This document shows, piece by piece, positions 1-7,757 of a stretch of 64,000 nucleotides of DNA. Position 1 is the first letter of the stretch, and each line of letters opens with the position of its first letter. A program made the position numbers and the translations under genes. The DNA is from Mycobacterium xenopi (GTDB lineage: Bacteria > Actinomycetota > Actinomycetes > Mycobacteriales > Mycobacteriaceae): positions 3,968,001-4,032,000 of the forward strand of contig NZ_AP022314.1 in NCBI RefSeq assembly GCF_009936235.1, in the 5' to 3' direction. The notes beneath the pieces were generated by a model that was not told the DNA's origin, did no database searches, and saw only the letters and a program-made list of their open reading frames with translations.

Positions 1-2
1 AC

Positions 3-167
3 AGCCTTGTCAGCACGGACATCATGAACTTCGACGTAGCTTTCCGGCCGAACCCGGTCGCGGTCGCGTTCACCGCGGGCGCGGTGGTGCTGAGCCTGCT
101 CGGCTCGGTGCCGCCCGCGCTGCGCGCCGCGCGGTTGAACATCATCGAGGCGATCAGCGCCGAATAA
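3..167 (+). CDS. ABC transporter permease, C-terminal end (partial)
   Basis: The window opens inside a reading frame that ends with TAA at 165-167. The visible 54 residues contain a hydrophobic stretch followed by a PPALRAARLNIIEAISAE tail. That arrangement, a last membrane helix then a short tail with a P-x-x-R-A-A-R-L motif and ending near EAIS, is typical of FtsX/MacB-type permeases. The rest of the gene lies to the left of the window, so its substrate and ATPase partner cannot be seen. Confidence 0.6.
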   Translation, partial: SLVSTDIMNFDVAFRPNPVAVAFTAGAVVLSLLGSVPPALRAARLNIIEAISAE

Positions 168-179
168 GGCCACGCACTC

Positions 180-785
180 TCATCTGCTGCCCAGATCCAT
201 TCGGAATGGCGGATATTCGTCACGCATCAACGAGACATACACGGCCACGCGATATCGCCATCGAACCATCCCCATCAGGAAATCGAACATGCCCTGCGAG
301 ACCGTGCCGGTGGACAACAACCACACCGGGGCGATGACGCAGACCAGCTGCAGCAGCGGCTCCATCGCCCAGCACACCAGTATCTGGGGCAGCCCCAACA
401 GCCACCACTTCACCAGCACGCCCCATCTCCGGAGTCGCTGCGGGTAGTCGACCTCGAGATCGCCTGGGTAGTCGGGCCGAGACGCCAGCGTGAAAGGCGG
501 ATACTTGTCGGTGGTGTTCATCGGGAATCGATAGTTCATGACCCGCCACGACCAGCGCAGCACCCCCACGTTGAAGTCGAAGATGGGGCGGGGATAGCGG
601 CCGGTGAACAAGATGGCGACGCCGGCGACGACGGTCAGCAGCAGATACACCAGGTAGAGCAGGATCAATATGGGATAGTGCGGCACGGCCAGCACGCACC
701 ATTTGACAAGCCAGAGCCAGCGTGACGGCGCGTCGATACCACCGCGTACCCGGACGGGCTCATCCGGGTGGTTCACCGGTCCCAT
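180..785 (-). CDS. DUF4389-type membrane protein
   Basis: A 201-residue membrane protein built of two similar halves. Each half has a tryptophan-rich segment (WLVKW, VKWWLLGLPQ), a long hydrophobic helix pair, then an FDF.G..RW.WRV..Y motif and a DKYPPF or DEYPPF motif. This duplicated pattern is what I know as DUF4389; function is unknown. The ATG at 785 is preferred over the GTG at 794 because an AGGAGG lies 8 bases before the ATG and overlaps the GTG. The gene overlaps the 3' end of the upstream monooxygenase by 26 bases, so the two are probably co-transcribed and translationally coupled. Confidence 0.7.
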   Translation of the reverse strand: MGPVNHPDEPVRVRGGIDAPSRWLWLVKWCVLAVPHYPILILLYLVYLLLTVVAGVAILFTGRYPRPIFDFNVGVLRWSWRVMNYRFPMNTTDKYPPFTLASRPDYPGDLEVDYPQRLRRWGVLVKWWLLGLPQILVCWAMEPLLQLVCVIAPVWLLSTGTVSQGMFDFLMGMVRWRYRVAVYVSLMRDEYPPFRMDLGSR

Positions 786-2031
786 GCTCGGCACCTCCTG
801 ACGGGTTCACCGCCGTCGACAACTGGGGCACGACGGGATGGTTGTCGCGGGCGTAGAGGTCTCGACTGATCTGCGCCGACATCTTGCTGTGACTGGTCCA
901 GCGCAGAAACGTGGTCAGTGCCCACGTCGTGAACCGGTCCGGAACCATTGCCACCGGTTTCAGCGCAGCTTCGCTGCGGGATACCTGCTGGGTGGTCAAC
1001 CACGACACGGCCTTGACTTTGTGTCGCCGGGTGTTTTCATACCAGCGCAGCGCGCCGGGGACATCGGGGCAAAAATCCGAAAGCGCCTTGCACAACACCA
1101 TCGTGTCGAGCAGCGCTTGATTGGTTCCTTGCGCCAGCGTTGGCGGCATCGTATGCGCGGCGTCACCGAGCAACGTCACAGCGCCTTGGCCCGCACGCGG
1201 AATCGGGTGCCGAAAATGCGGGAACGGCGACGGGGCCAAATCCTCGTCGGTCAAGGTGGCAAGTAGTTCATCGACGCAATCGGCCCATCCGGTGAAGTTG
1301 GATCGGATCATGTCGAGCGGACGTTGCGGTCTGACACACTCCGGAGACCACGGCAGGTCGAACCACCACTGCAGGGCCCACCCTCCGGCCGGCCACAGGC
1401 CAAGGTTTGCGTGCTCGCCGATCATCATCAGTGCGACGTGCTTGTCGGCAATCTCCGGAAGGGTGGCCAGGCCCTGCCAGCTGCACCAGCCGGTGGGCCT
1501 GACGCGTTGTGCGCCAACGAATTCGCGCACCACGGAGTGCACTCCGTCCGCGCCGATCAGCACGTCGCCTTCGGCCGAGCTGCCGTCGGCGAACTCGATC
1601 CGAGCTCCGGTGCCGGTGTTGAGTACCTCGACGGCACGCGCGTTGCATCTGACGCGCTCGCCAGGAAAGCCGTCCATTAGCCGTTCCAGCAGGACTCGCC
1701 GGGGGACCATCCGGACCGGCTCGCCGAGCCGGTCCGCGATCGCTGTCACGTCCAAACGGGTGATCGGATGACCCCGGAATGTGTGGACCCGCACGGTGGA
1801 AATCAGCTGGCCGGCCCCCTCCATGTCGACACCCAGCTGCCGCAGCACCGTCGCGCCATTCGACCAAATGGTCACGGCGCCGCCGCCGGGGGTCACATGA
1901 GGGCGCTGTTCGAACACGGTGACGTCATGGCCGTCGCGCAACAAACCCCGAGCCACCGACAGGCCGCCCACGCCCGCGCCGACCACGAGGATCCGAAGCG
2001 GGCGAGTCGACGGGGCGCGCGCTATTGGCAT
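760..2031 (-). CDS. FAD-dependent monooxygenase (PHBH-fold)
   Basis: A 423-residue flavoprotein hydroxylase. The N-terminal dinucleotide fold reads VVGAGVGGLSVARGL, the mid-protein DG motif reads GADGVHSVVRE, and the second FAD motif reads LLGDAAHTMPPTLAQG. Together these are diagnostic of class A flavin monooxygenases, which hydroxylate aromatic or related substrates with NAD(P)H and oxygen. An AGGAGG sits 5 bases before the ATG. It is followed by the DUF4389 gene with overlap. No neighbouring catabolic gene reveals the substrate, so the specific reaction is unknown. Confidence 0.85.
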   Translation of the reverse strand: MPIARAPSTRPLRILVVGAGVGGLSVARGLLRDGHDVTVFEQRPHVTPGGGAVTIWSNGATVLRQLGVDMEGAGQLISTVRVHTFRGHPITRLDVTAIADRLGEPVRMVPRRVLLERLMDGFPGERVRCNARAVEVLNTGTGARIEFADGSSAEGDVLIGADGVHSVVREFVGAQRVRPTGWCSWQGLATLPEIADKHVALMMIGEHANLGLWPAGGWALQWWFDLPWSPECVRPQRPLDMIRSNFTGWADCVDELLATLTDEDLAPSPFPHFRHPIPRAGQGAVTLLGDAAHTMPPTLAQGTNQALLDTMVLCKALSDFCPDVPGALRWYENTRRHKVKAVSWLTTQQVSRSEAALKPVAMVPDRFTTWALTTFLRWTSHSKMSAQISRDLYARDNHPVVPQLSTAVNPSGGAEHGTGEPPG

Positions 2032-2073
2032 CTGGACCTCCTGCTGCTAACACGCTGGAGGTCGCCGAGAAGT

Positions 2074-2295
2074 TCACCGCCGGTCGGCGCTGGTTGTTGA
2101 GACCGCCACGGCCAGAAGTTCGGCGGCCACGCTGATCGCCGCGTACGGTGACGGCTCCCAGCCCCGCTCGAAGAAGCCGAAAAGCCCGGTGGTGCGCGAC
2201 AACAGGAACGCTACGAGCGCGCCGCCGGCCACCGCAGCCGCCGCGACCCGCAGCAGGTCGTCGACGTACCTGCGCAACCTTCGCGCGTTCATCAC
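2074..2295 (-). pseudogene. small membrane protein, probable chimeric remnant
   Basis: A 73-residue frame starting MNARRLRRYVDDLLR, which then runs directly into hydrophobic segments and an FFERGWEPSPYAAISV motif. As I recall, the first 15 residues match the start of a protein usually encoded directly after a particular mycobacterial ECF sigma factor, where a hydrophilic stretch normally follows. Here the sequence switches at once to what looks like the tail of an unrelated membrane protein. Its ATG overlaps the stop of the sigma-factor remnant. I read it as the product of a deletion that joined two genes. It could still be expressed. Confidence 0.4.
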
Positions 2296-2607
2296 TCGTC
2301 CTTTTCGCTCACCTGCGCCGCCAGCCGCAGCGCACGGTGTTGCAACACTTTGGCGTTGCTTTCCTCGGCGTTGGGTGCTTGCTCGATGTCTTCGATCGAG
2401 GTAACCTCGCGGCCCAATGTCTCGCGCCAGTGGGCGGCCAGCACCGTTTGCGCGGTCGCTTGCAGGTATGCGCGCACCTCGCCGACGCTGGCACTCAATC
2501 GCAGCGGCCGCAGCGCGGCGAGGAAGACCTCATTCCCAGTCGGGGTAGCCGCCGTCGGGCACCACGCGCAACGGTCGCGGGTTGACGGGATCGCATGGTG
2601 CCGTCAC
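2292..2607 (-). pseudogene. ECF sigma factor remnant with internal deletions
   Basis: Three pieces of a sigma-70 family protein remain in order. A GTG at 2607 opens a 25-codon frame ending GGYPDWE with a stop at 2530-2532. In a different frame follows EVFLAALRPLRLSASVGEV, which looks like sigma region 2 after the usual DAEDL helix. After RETLGREVTSIEDIEQAP the frame jumps to NAKVLQHRALRLAA, the end of region 4.2. Most of region 2.1-2.2 and most of region 4 are missing, and the first junction also shifts the frame. The frame nearest the 3' end has only a TTG at 2498. It is unlikely to make a working sigma factor. Confidence 0.6.
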
Positions 2608-2710
2608 CTATCCCCTGCCTTCTCACGACCTGACGATTCGGTCGCATCAGTCCATAGCGGGTCTGGTTACCGCTGAGCCAGCCACCCCGGGTTGTCAGCC
2701 ATCCCACACA

Positions 2711-2732
2711 TTTACTAGGATGTCCTAGTAAA
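2711..2732. promoter_or_regulatory. perfect palindrome upstream of mmsA, probable operator
   Basis: The arms TTTACTAGGA and TCCTAGTAAA are perfect 10-base inverted repeats separated by two bases. They lie 36 bases before the mmsA start and also between mmsA and the divergent sigma remnant. A palindrome of this length and position is typical of a TetR- or GntR-type operator. The cognate regulator is not visible in the window. Confidence 0.65.
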
Positions 2733-2767
2733 GCACTGTGTTTGTTTCGGCTACGACGAGGGCAGCT

Positions 2768-4288
2768 ATGACCGAACGGATTCCGCATTTCATCGACGGC
2801 CACCGTACGACCGGGCAGTCGCAGCGCACCGCCGACGTGTTCAATCCCAACACCGGCCAAGTGCAGGCGCTGGTTCCCATGGCCGGCACGACCGAGGTCG
2901 ACGCAGCGGTGGCATCGGCCGTCGAGGCGCAGAAGGGCTGGGCGACGTGGAACCCGCAGCGGCGGGCGCGGGTCATGATGCGGTTCATCGAGCTGGTCAA
3001 CCAGCACACCGACGAGCTGGCCGAGATGCTCTCGCTCGAGCACGGCAAGACACTGGCCGACTCCCGCGGTGACATCCAGCGCGGCATCGAGGTGATCGAG
3101 TTTTGCATCGGTATCCCGCATCTGCTCAAGGGCGAATACAGCGAGGGCGCCGGGCCGGGCATCGACGTGTACTCGCTGCGTCAGCCGCTGGGCGTGGTCG
3201 CCGGGATCACCCCGTTCAACTTCCCGGCGATGATCCCGCTGTGGAAGGCCGGCCCGGCGCTGGCGTGTGGAAATGCGTTCATTCTCAAGCCTTCCGAGCG
3301 CGACCCGTCGGTCCCGGTGCGGCTGGCCGAGTTGTTCATCGAAGCGGGCCTGCCGCCCGGGGTGTTCCAGGTCGTGCACGGCGACAAGGAAGCCGTCGAC
3401 GCCATCTTGGCCCATCCCGACATCAAGGCCGTCGGCTTTGTCGGCAGTTCCGATATCGCGGCCTACATCTACGCGACCGCGGCCGCGCACGGGAAGCGCT
3501 CGCAATGCTTCGGCGGCGCCAAGAACCACATGATCGTGATGCCCGACGCCGACCTCGACCAGGCAGTGGACGCGCTGATCGGCGCCGGATATGGCAGCGC
3601 CGGCGAACGCTGCATGGCCGTCAGCGTTGCCGTGCCGGTCGGCGAGCAGACCGCAGAACGGTTGCGCGGCAGGCTGGTTGAGCGCATCAACAACCTGCGG
3701 GTCGGCCACAGCCTTGACCCGAAGGCCGACTACGGTCCGCTGGTCACGGAGGCTGCGCTCAAACGGGTGCGCGATTACATCGGCCAAGGTGTGGCCGCCG
3801 GCGCAGAAATCGTCGTCGACGGGCGGGAACGCGCCAGCGACGACTTGGCGTTCGGCGACGCCAACCTCGAGGGCGGCTTCTTCATCGGGCCGACCCTGTT
3901 CGACCACGTCACCCCCGACATGTCGATCTACACCGACGAGATCTTCGGACCGGTGCTGTGCATGGTCCGCGCCCACGACTACGAGGAGGCGCTGCGGCTG
4001 CCTTCGGAGCATGAATACGGCAACGGGGTGGCCATCTTCACCCGCGACGGTGACACCGCCCGCGACTTCACCTCGCGCGTGCAGGTCGGCATGGTCGGCG
4101 TCAACGTGCCAATCCCGGTGCCGGTGGCCTACCACACCTTCGGCGGCTGGAAGCGCTCCGGATTCGGCGATCTCAACCAGCACGGCCCGGCGTCGATCCA
4201 GTTCTACACCAAGGTCAAAACGGTGACGTCGCGCTGGCCGTCGGGCATCAAGGATGGCGCAGAGTTCGTCATCCCGACGATGAAGTAA
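2768..4288 (+). CDS. mmsA: methylmalonate-semialdehyde dehydrogenase (CoA-acylating)
   Basis: A 506-residue ALDH-superfamily enzyme that converts methylmalonate semialdehyde to propionyl-CoA in valine catabolism. The N terminus (IPHFIDG), the GVVAGITPFNFPAMIPLWK cofactor region, FVGSSDIAAYI, and the catalytic cysteine in AGERCMAV (about residue 282) all fit MmsA. The ATG at 2768 is chosen over a GTG at 2738 because GAGG lies just before it and the protein then starts close to the usual family N terminus. fadE9 follows after 7 bases and mmsB after that, forming one operon downstream of the palindrome at 2711-2732. M. tuberculosis has the same order (Rv0753c-Rv0751c). Confidence 0.93.
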   Translation: MTERIPHFIDGHRTTGQSQRTADVFNPNTGQVQALVPMAGTTEVDAAVASAVEAQKGWATWNPQRRARVMMRFIELVNQHTDELAEMLSLEHGKTLADSRGDIQRGIEVIEFCIGIPHLLKGEYSEGAGPGIDVYSLRQPLGVVAGITPFNFPAMIPLWKAGPALACGNAFILKPSERDPSVPVRLAELFIEAGLPPGVFQVVHGDKEAVDAILAHPDIKAVGFVGSSDIAAYIYATAAAHGKRSQCFGGAKNHMIVMPDADLDQAVDALIGAGYGSAGERCMAVSVAVPVGEQTAERLRGRLVERINNLRVGHSLDPKADYGPLVTEAALKRVRDYIGQGVAAGAEIVVDGRERASDDLAFGDANLEGGFFIGPTLFDHVTPDMSIYTDEIFGPVLCMVRAHDYEEALRLPSEHEYGNGVAIFTRDGDTARDFTSRVQVGMVGVNVPIPVPVAYHTFGGWKRSGFGDLNQHGPASIQFYTKVKTVTSRWPSGIKDGAEFVIPTMK

Positions 4289-4295
4289 CCGGGCG

Positions 4296-5462
4296 ATGCA
4301 ATTCTTCGGTCTCGACGACGACGAGCGGGTTATCACCGAGACGGCGGCGGCGTTCGCCGAAAGACGCCTGGCGCCAAATGCGTTGGAGTGGGACGCCACC
4401 AACCACTTCCCAATCGACGTGCTGCGAGAGGCGGCCGGTCTGGGCATGGCGGCCATCTACTGCCGCGAGGACGTGGGCGGCAGCGGTTTGCGCCGGCTCG
4501 ACGGGGTTCGGATCTTCGAACAGTTGGCCACCGGCGATCCCACCACCGCCGCATTCTTGTCGATCCACAACATGTGCGCGTGGATGATCGACAGCTTCGG
4601 CACACCAGAACAACGCAAAGCCTGGTTGCCGAGGCTGGCATCGATGGATGTCGTCGCCAGCTACTGTTTGACCGAGCCGGGCGCAGGCTCGGATGCCAGC
4701 GCGCTGAGCACCCGCGCCGTCAAGGAGGGTGGCGACTACGTGCTCGACGGGGTTAAGCAGTTCATCTCCGGGGCGGGCACCTCCGACGTGTACGTGGTGA
4801 TGGCGCGCACCGGCGGCGAGGGACCCCGCGGCATTTCGGCCTTCATCGTCGAAAAAGACACTGCCGGGCTCAGTTTCGGAGCCCATGAGGCGAAGATGGG
4901 CTGGCACGCGCAGCCGACGGCCCAAGTGGTGCTGGACGGGGTGCGGGTGCCGGCCGATGCGATGCTGGGCGGCGCCGACGGGGAGGGGGCCGGCTTTTCG
5001 ATCGCGATGAACGGCCTCAACGGTGGGCGTCTCAACATCGCGGCGTGCTCGCTCGGCGGCGCTCAGGCCGCGTTCGACAAGGCGACGTCGTATCTGCTGC
5101 ACCGGCAGGCGTTCGGTATGACCCTGCTCGACGAGCCGACCATCCGCTTCACCTTGGCGGATATGGCCACCGCGCTGGAGACATCGCGAATGTTGTTGTG
5201 GCGGGCGGCAAGTGCACTCGACGACGACGCCGCCGACAAGGTGGAGCTGTGCGCGATGGCCAAACGCTATGTCACCGACGCATGCTTCGACGTGGCCGAC
5301 AAGGCACTGCAGCTGCACGGCGGCTACGGTTACCTGCGGGAGTACGGTCTGGAGAAGATCGTCCGTGACCTGCGCGTGCACCGCATCCTGGAAGGAACCA
5401 ACGAAATCATGCGGGTGGTTATCGGTCGGGCAGAGGCCGCTCGGGTCCGCGCCACCGTATAA
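4296..5462 (+). CDS. fadE9: acyl-CoA dehydrogenase, probable isobutyryl-CoA dehydrogenase
   Basis: A 388-residue flavoprotein of the acyl-CoA dehydrogenase family. Visible motifs are the FAD-binding CLTEPGAGSDASAL segment, a central beta domain with FIVEKDTAGLSFGAHE, and the C-terminal LHGGYGYLREYGLEKIVRD with RILEGTNEIMR, whose glutamate region is typical of the family. Placement between mmsA and mmsB suggests it oxidises isobutyryl-CoA to methacrylyl-CoA in valine degradation. The substrate assignment rests on the operon and on the equivalent M. tuberculosis gene rather than on a residue-level test. Confidence 0.9.
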   Translation: MQFFGLDDDERVITETAAAFAERRLAPNALEWDATNHFPIDVLREAAGLGMAAIYCREDVGGSGLRRLDGVRIFEQLATGDPTTAAFLSIHNMCAWMIDSFGTPEQRKAWLPRLASMDVVASYCLTEPGAGSDASALSTRAVKEGGDYVLDGVKQFISGAGTSDVYVVMARTGGEGPRGISAFIVEKDTAGLSFGAHEAKMGWHAQPTAQVVLDGVRVPADAMLGGADGEGAGFSIAMNGLNGGRLNIAACSLGGAQAAFDKATSYLLHRQAFGMTLLDEPTIRFTLADMATALETSRMLLWRAASALDDDAADKVELCAMAKRYVTDACFDVADKALQLHGGYGYLREYGLEKIVRDLRVHRILEGTNEIMRVVIGRAEAARVRATV

Positions 5463-5488
5463 CGCCACCGCGTAGGAAGGCCACGGCG

Positions 5489-6364
5489 ATGACGACGATC
5501 GCGTTTTTGGGGCTGGGCCACATGGGCGGCCCAATGTCGGCCAATCTGGTGGCCGCTGGCCATTTCGTCCGTGGCTTCGACCCGATGCCCACCGCCGCGG
5601 CGGCTGCCACCAAAAACGGTGTCGCGGTGTTCGACGGCGGCCCGGACGCGGTGGCCGACGCCGACGTGGTGATCACCATGCTGCCCAACGGAGACGTGGT
5701 CAAGCGCTGCTACGCCGAGGTGCTGCCCGCCGCCCAGCAAGGCGCGCTGTTCATCGACAGCTCGACGATCTCCGTCAACGACGCCCGCGAGGTGCACGCG
5801 CTGGCTGAATCGCGGGGTTTCGCCCAACTCGACGCACCGGTCTCCGGCGGGGTGCGCGGCGCCGTCGCCGGGACGCTGGCGTTCATGGTCGGCGGTGACG
5901 AATCCGCGCTGCAGCGGGCACGGCCAGTGCTAGAACCCATGGCCGGCAAGGTCATTCACTGCGGTGGACCTGGTGCCGGTCAGGCCGCCAAGCTGTGCAA
6001 CAACATGGTGCTGGCCGTGCATCAAATTGCGATCGCCGAGGCGTTCGTGCTGGCCGAAAAGCTCGGCCTGTCGGCGCGGTCGTTGTTCGACGTGATCACC
6101 GGCGCGACCGGCAACTGCTGGGCGGTGCATACCAACTGTCCGGTGCCGGGCCTGGTTCCGACATCGCCGGCCAACAACGACTTCGCACCGGGTTTCGCCA
6201 CCGCGCTGATGAACAAGGATCTGAGCCTGGCGATGCAGGCGGTGGCCTCGACCGGCGCGGCCGCGCCGCTGGGCAGCCATGCCGCCGACATCTACGCCAA
6301 GTTCGCGGTCGACCACGCCGACAAAGACTTCAGCGCGGTGATCGAGATGCTACGGCAGTCCTGA
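5489..6364 (+). CDS. mmsB: 3-hydroxyisobutyrate dehydrogenase
   Basis: A 291-residue NAD-dependent beta-hydroxyacid dehydrogenase that oxidises 3-hydroxyisobutyrate to methylmalonate semialdehyde, the MmsA substrate. The N-terminal Rossmann motif is FLGLGHMGGPMSANL. The family substrate-binding motif DAPVSGGVRGAVAGTL and the catalytic-lysine region GAGQAAKLCNNMVLA are both present. AGGAAGG precedes the ATG. It is the third gene of the valine operon. The convergent HAD gene ends three bases after its stop. Confidence 0.92.
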   Translation: MTTIAFLGLGHMGGPMSANLVAAGHFVRGFDPMPTAAAAATKNGVAVFDGGPDAVADADVVITMLPNGDVVKRCYAEVLPAAQQGALFIDSSTISVNDAREVHALAESRGFAQLDAPVSGGVRGAVAGTLAFMVGGDESALQRARPVLEPMAGKVIHCGGPGAGQAAKLCNNMVLAVHQIAIAEAFVLAEKLGLSARSLFDVITGATGNCWAVHTNCPVPGLVPTSPANNDFAPGFATALMNKDLSLAMQAVASTGAAAPLGSHAADIYAKFAVDHADKDFSAVIEMLRQS

Positions 6365-6367
6365 GCT

Positions 6368-6955
6368 TCACCTGCCGGCCACGAGCCGCGAACGCTCGCG
6401 GGCGATCCACCATCGCCGGTGCAGCTCTTGGCAGCCCGCGGCCAGCAGCGGTGTGGCGCCGTCGTAGCCTGAACGCACAGCTGCCGCACCGGTGAATTCC
6501 GCTGCGGCGCAAGGTGTGACAAGCAATGCGGGTAGACCAGCGGCGGCCGCTGCCCGTGCTCCGCGCGCTGAGCCCTCGACGGCAAGGGCATCCTGCGGCG
6601 TTATCCCCAACTCCCACAATGCCAGCCGGTACAGCTCGACATCGCCGTCGGGTCGCTCTACGTCGTCGGCGGTAACGATGGTCTCGACCAGTCCCTCGCC
6701 GATGAGTTGGCGGACCAACGTCTGCGCCCACGCCCGCTCGCGGGTGCTGACCACACCGACCCAGATACCGGCGACGAACAGGTTCATGACCAGGTCGATC
6801 AGACCGCCACGCGGGGCCAGGTCGCCGTCGCACCGTTCGTCGGCTAGCGCGTCGTCGGCGTCGAAGATCACCGCACGCAGTGGTGCAATGTCGGCGTCGA
6901 CGGGTCGGGCCCGGTCCCACCAAAACGTCCGCCGCCGAAAGGTGCCCGCCGGCAT
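6368..6955 (-). CDS. HAD-family hydrolase, function unknown
   Basis: About 195 residues from the ATG at 6955; a longer frame opens at 7003. The haloacid dehalogenase motif I reads VIFDADDALAD, with the two aspartates in place but an unusual A-D-D between them. STRERAW fits motif II. VEGSARGARAAAAAGLPALLV resembles the motif III-IV region of phosphoglycolate-phosphatase-like members, where GDS is normal; here the acidic residue pattern is altered. It could be a phosphatase acting on a small phosphorylated metabolite. It stands alone, divergent from the two-component pair and convergent with mmsB. Confidence 0.6.
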   Translation of the reverse strand: MPAGTFRRRTFWWDRARPVDADIAPLRAVIFDADDALADERCDGDLAPRGGLIDLVMNLFVAGIWVGVVSTRERAWAQTLVRQLIGEGLVETIVTADDVERPDGDVELYRLALWELGITPQDALAVEGSARGARAAAAAGLPALLVTPCAAAEFTGAAAVRSGYDGATPLLAAGCQELHRRWWIARERSRLVAGR

Positions 6956-7064
6956 GGTCACACTCTTAGCCTGGCCGGGTGTCGGCCGGTGGGCGTCCCC
7001 CATTAGGGGGATTCCGCGTGGCGATCTCGCGGTGTGTCGTTGCGCACCGCTCTAAGGTGATGCC

Positions 7065-7757
7065 ATGGCGGCTGCCGGCATCGAACCGAGCACTGGTCAG
7101 GCCACCAAACCGGTTCGGCTTGTGCTTGTCGACGACCACGAAATGGTCATCGAAGGACTCAAGGCGATGCTCGCCGCGTTCAAGGACCGGGTGCGGGTGG
7201 TCGGGCAGGCGGTGGGCGCCGAACGCGCGGTCAGCATCATCGATGACCTGCAGCCCGACATCGTGTTGTGCGACGTTCGCATGCAAGGCTCCAGCGGCCT
7301 GGATCTGTGCCTGGAGCTGCGCGCACGCGACCCGGACCGCAAGGTCGTCATGCTGTCGGTCTACGACGACGAGCAATACCTGTTCCAGGCGTTGCGGGTG
7401 GGTGCCCGCGGTTATCTCCTGAAGAGCATCAGCAGCGACGAGCTGGTGCGCCAGCTGGAGCTGGTGCACCACGGCGAAACGGTGATCGACCCGGGAATGG
7501 CGGCCCGCGCCGTCGACACCGCCGCGCGGATGCAGCGCGACGAGTTCTGGCCGGGCGCGCGCCAGGGGCTGACCCAACGCGAAAGCGAGATCCTGTCCTA
7601 CATGGTCACCGGGTTATCCAACCGCGGCATCGCCAACAAGCTCGTCATCGGTGAGGAAACCGTCAAAAGCCACCTGCGCTCGATCTACCGCAAGCTCGGC
7701 GTCAACGACCGCACGGGCGCGGTGGCCACCGCGCTGCGCGAAGGCATCTACCATTGA
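7065..7757 (+). CDS. NarL/LuxR-family response regulator
   Basis: A 230-residue transcription regulator with an N-terminal receiver domain and a C-terminal LuxR-type helix-turn-helix. The receiver starts VRLVLVDDHEMVIEGL, has the phosphoacceptor aspartate at about residue 70 (IVLCD) and the conserved lysine at about 120 (GYLLKS). The DNA-binding domain reads LTQRESEILSYMVTGLSNRG followed by VKSHLRSIYRKLG. Its last codons overlap the TTG start of the sensor kinase by four bases, so the two are a co-translated pair. Target genes cannot be told from the sequence. Confidence 0.9.
   Translation: MAAAGIEPSTGQATKPVRLVLVDDHEMVIEGLKAMLAAFKDRVRVVGQAVGAERAVSIIDDLQPDIVLCDVRMQGSSGLDLCLELRARDPDRKVVMLSVYDDEQYLFQALRVGARGYLLKSISSDELVRQLELVHHGETVIDPGMAARAVDTAARMQRDEFWPGARQGLTQRESEILSYMVTGLSNRGIANKLVIGEETVKSHLRSIYRKLGVNDRTGAVATALREGIYH

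Noticed and set aside
2495..4456. 653-codon minus-strand open frame opposite mmsA
   Set aside because: Antisense to a well-supported dehydrogenase, histidine/arginine-rich with no recognisable domain; long antisense frames are normal in GC-rich DNA.
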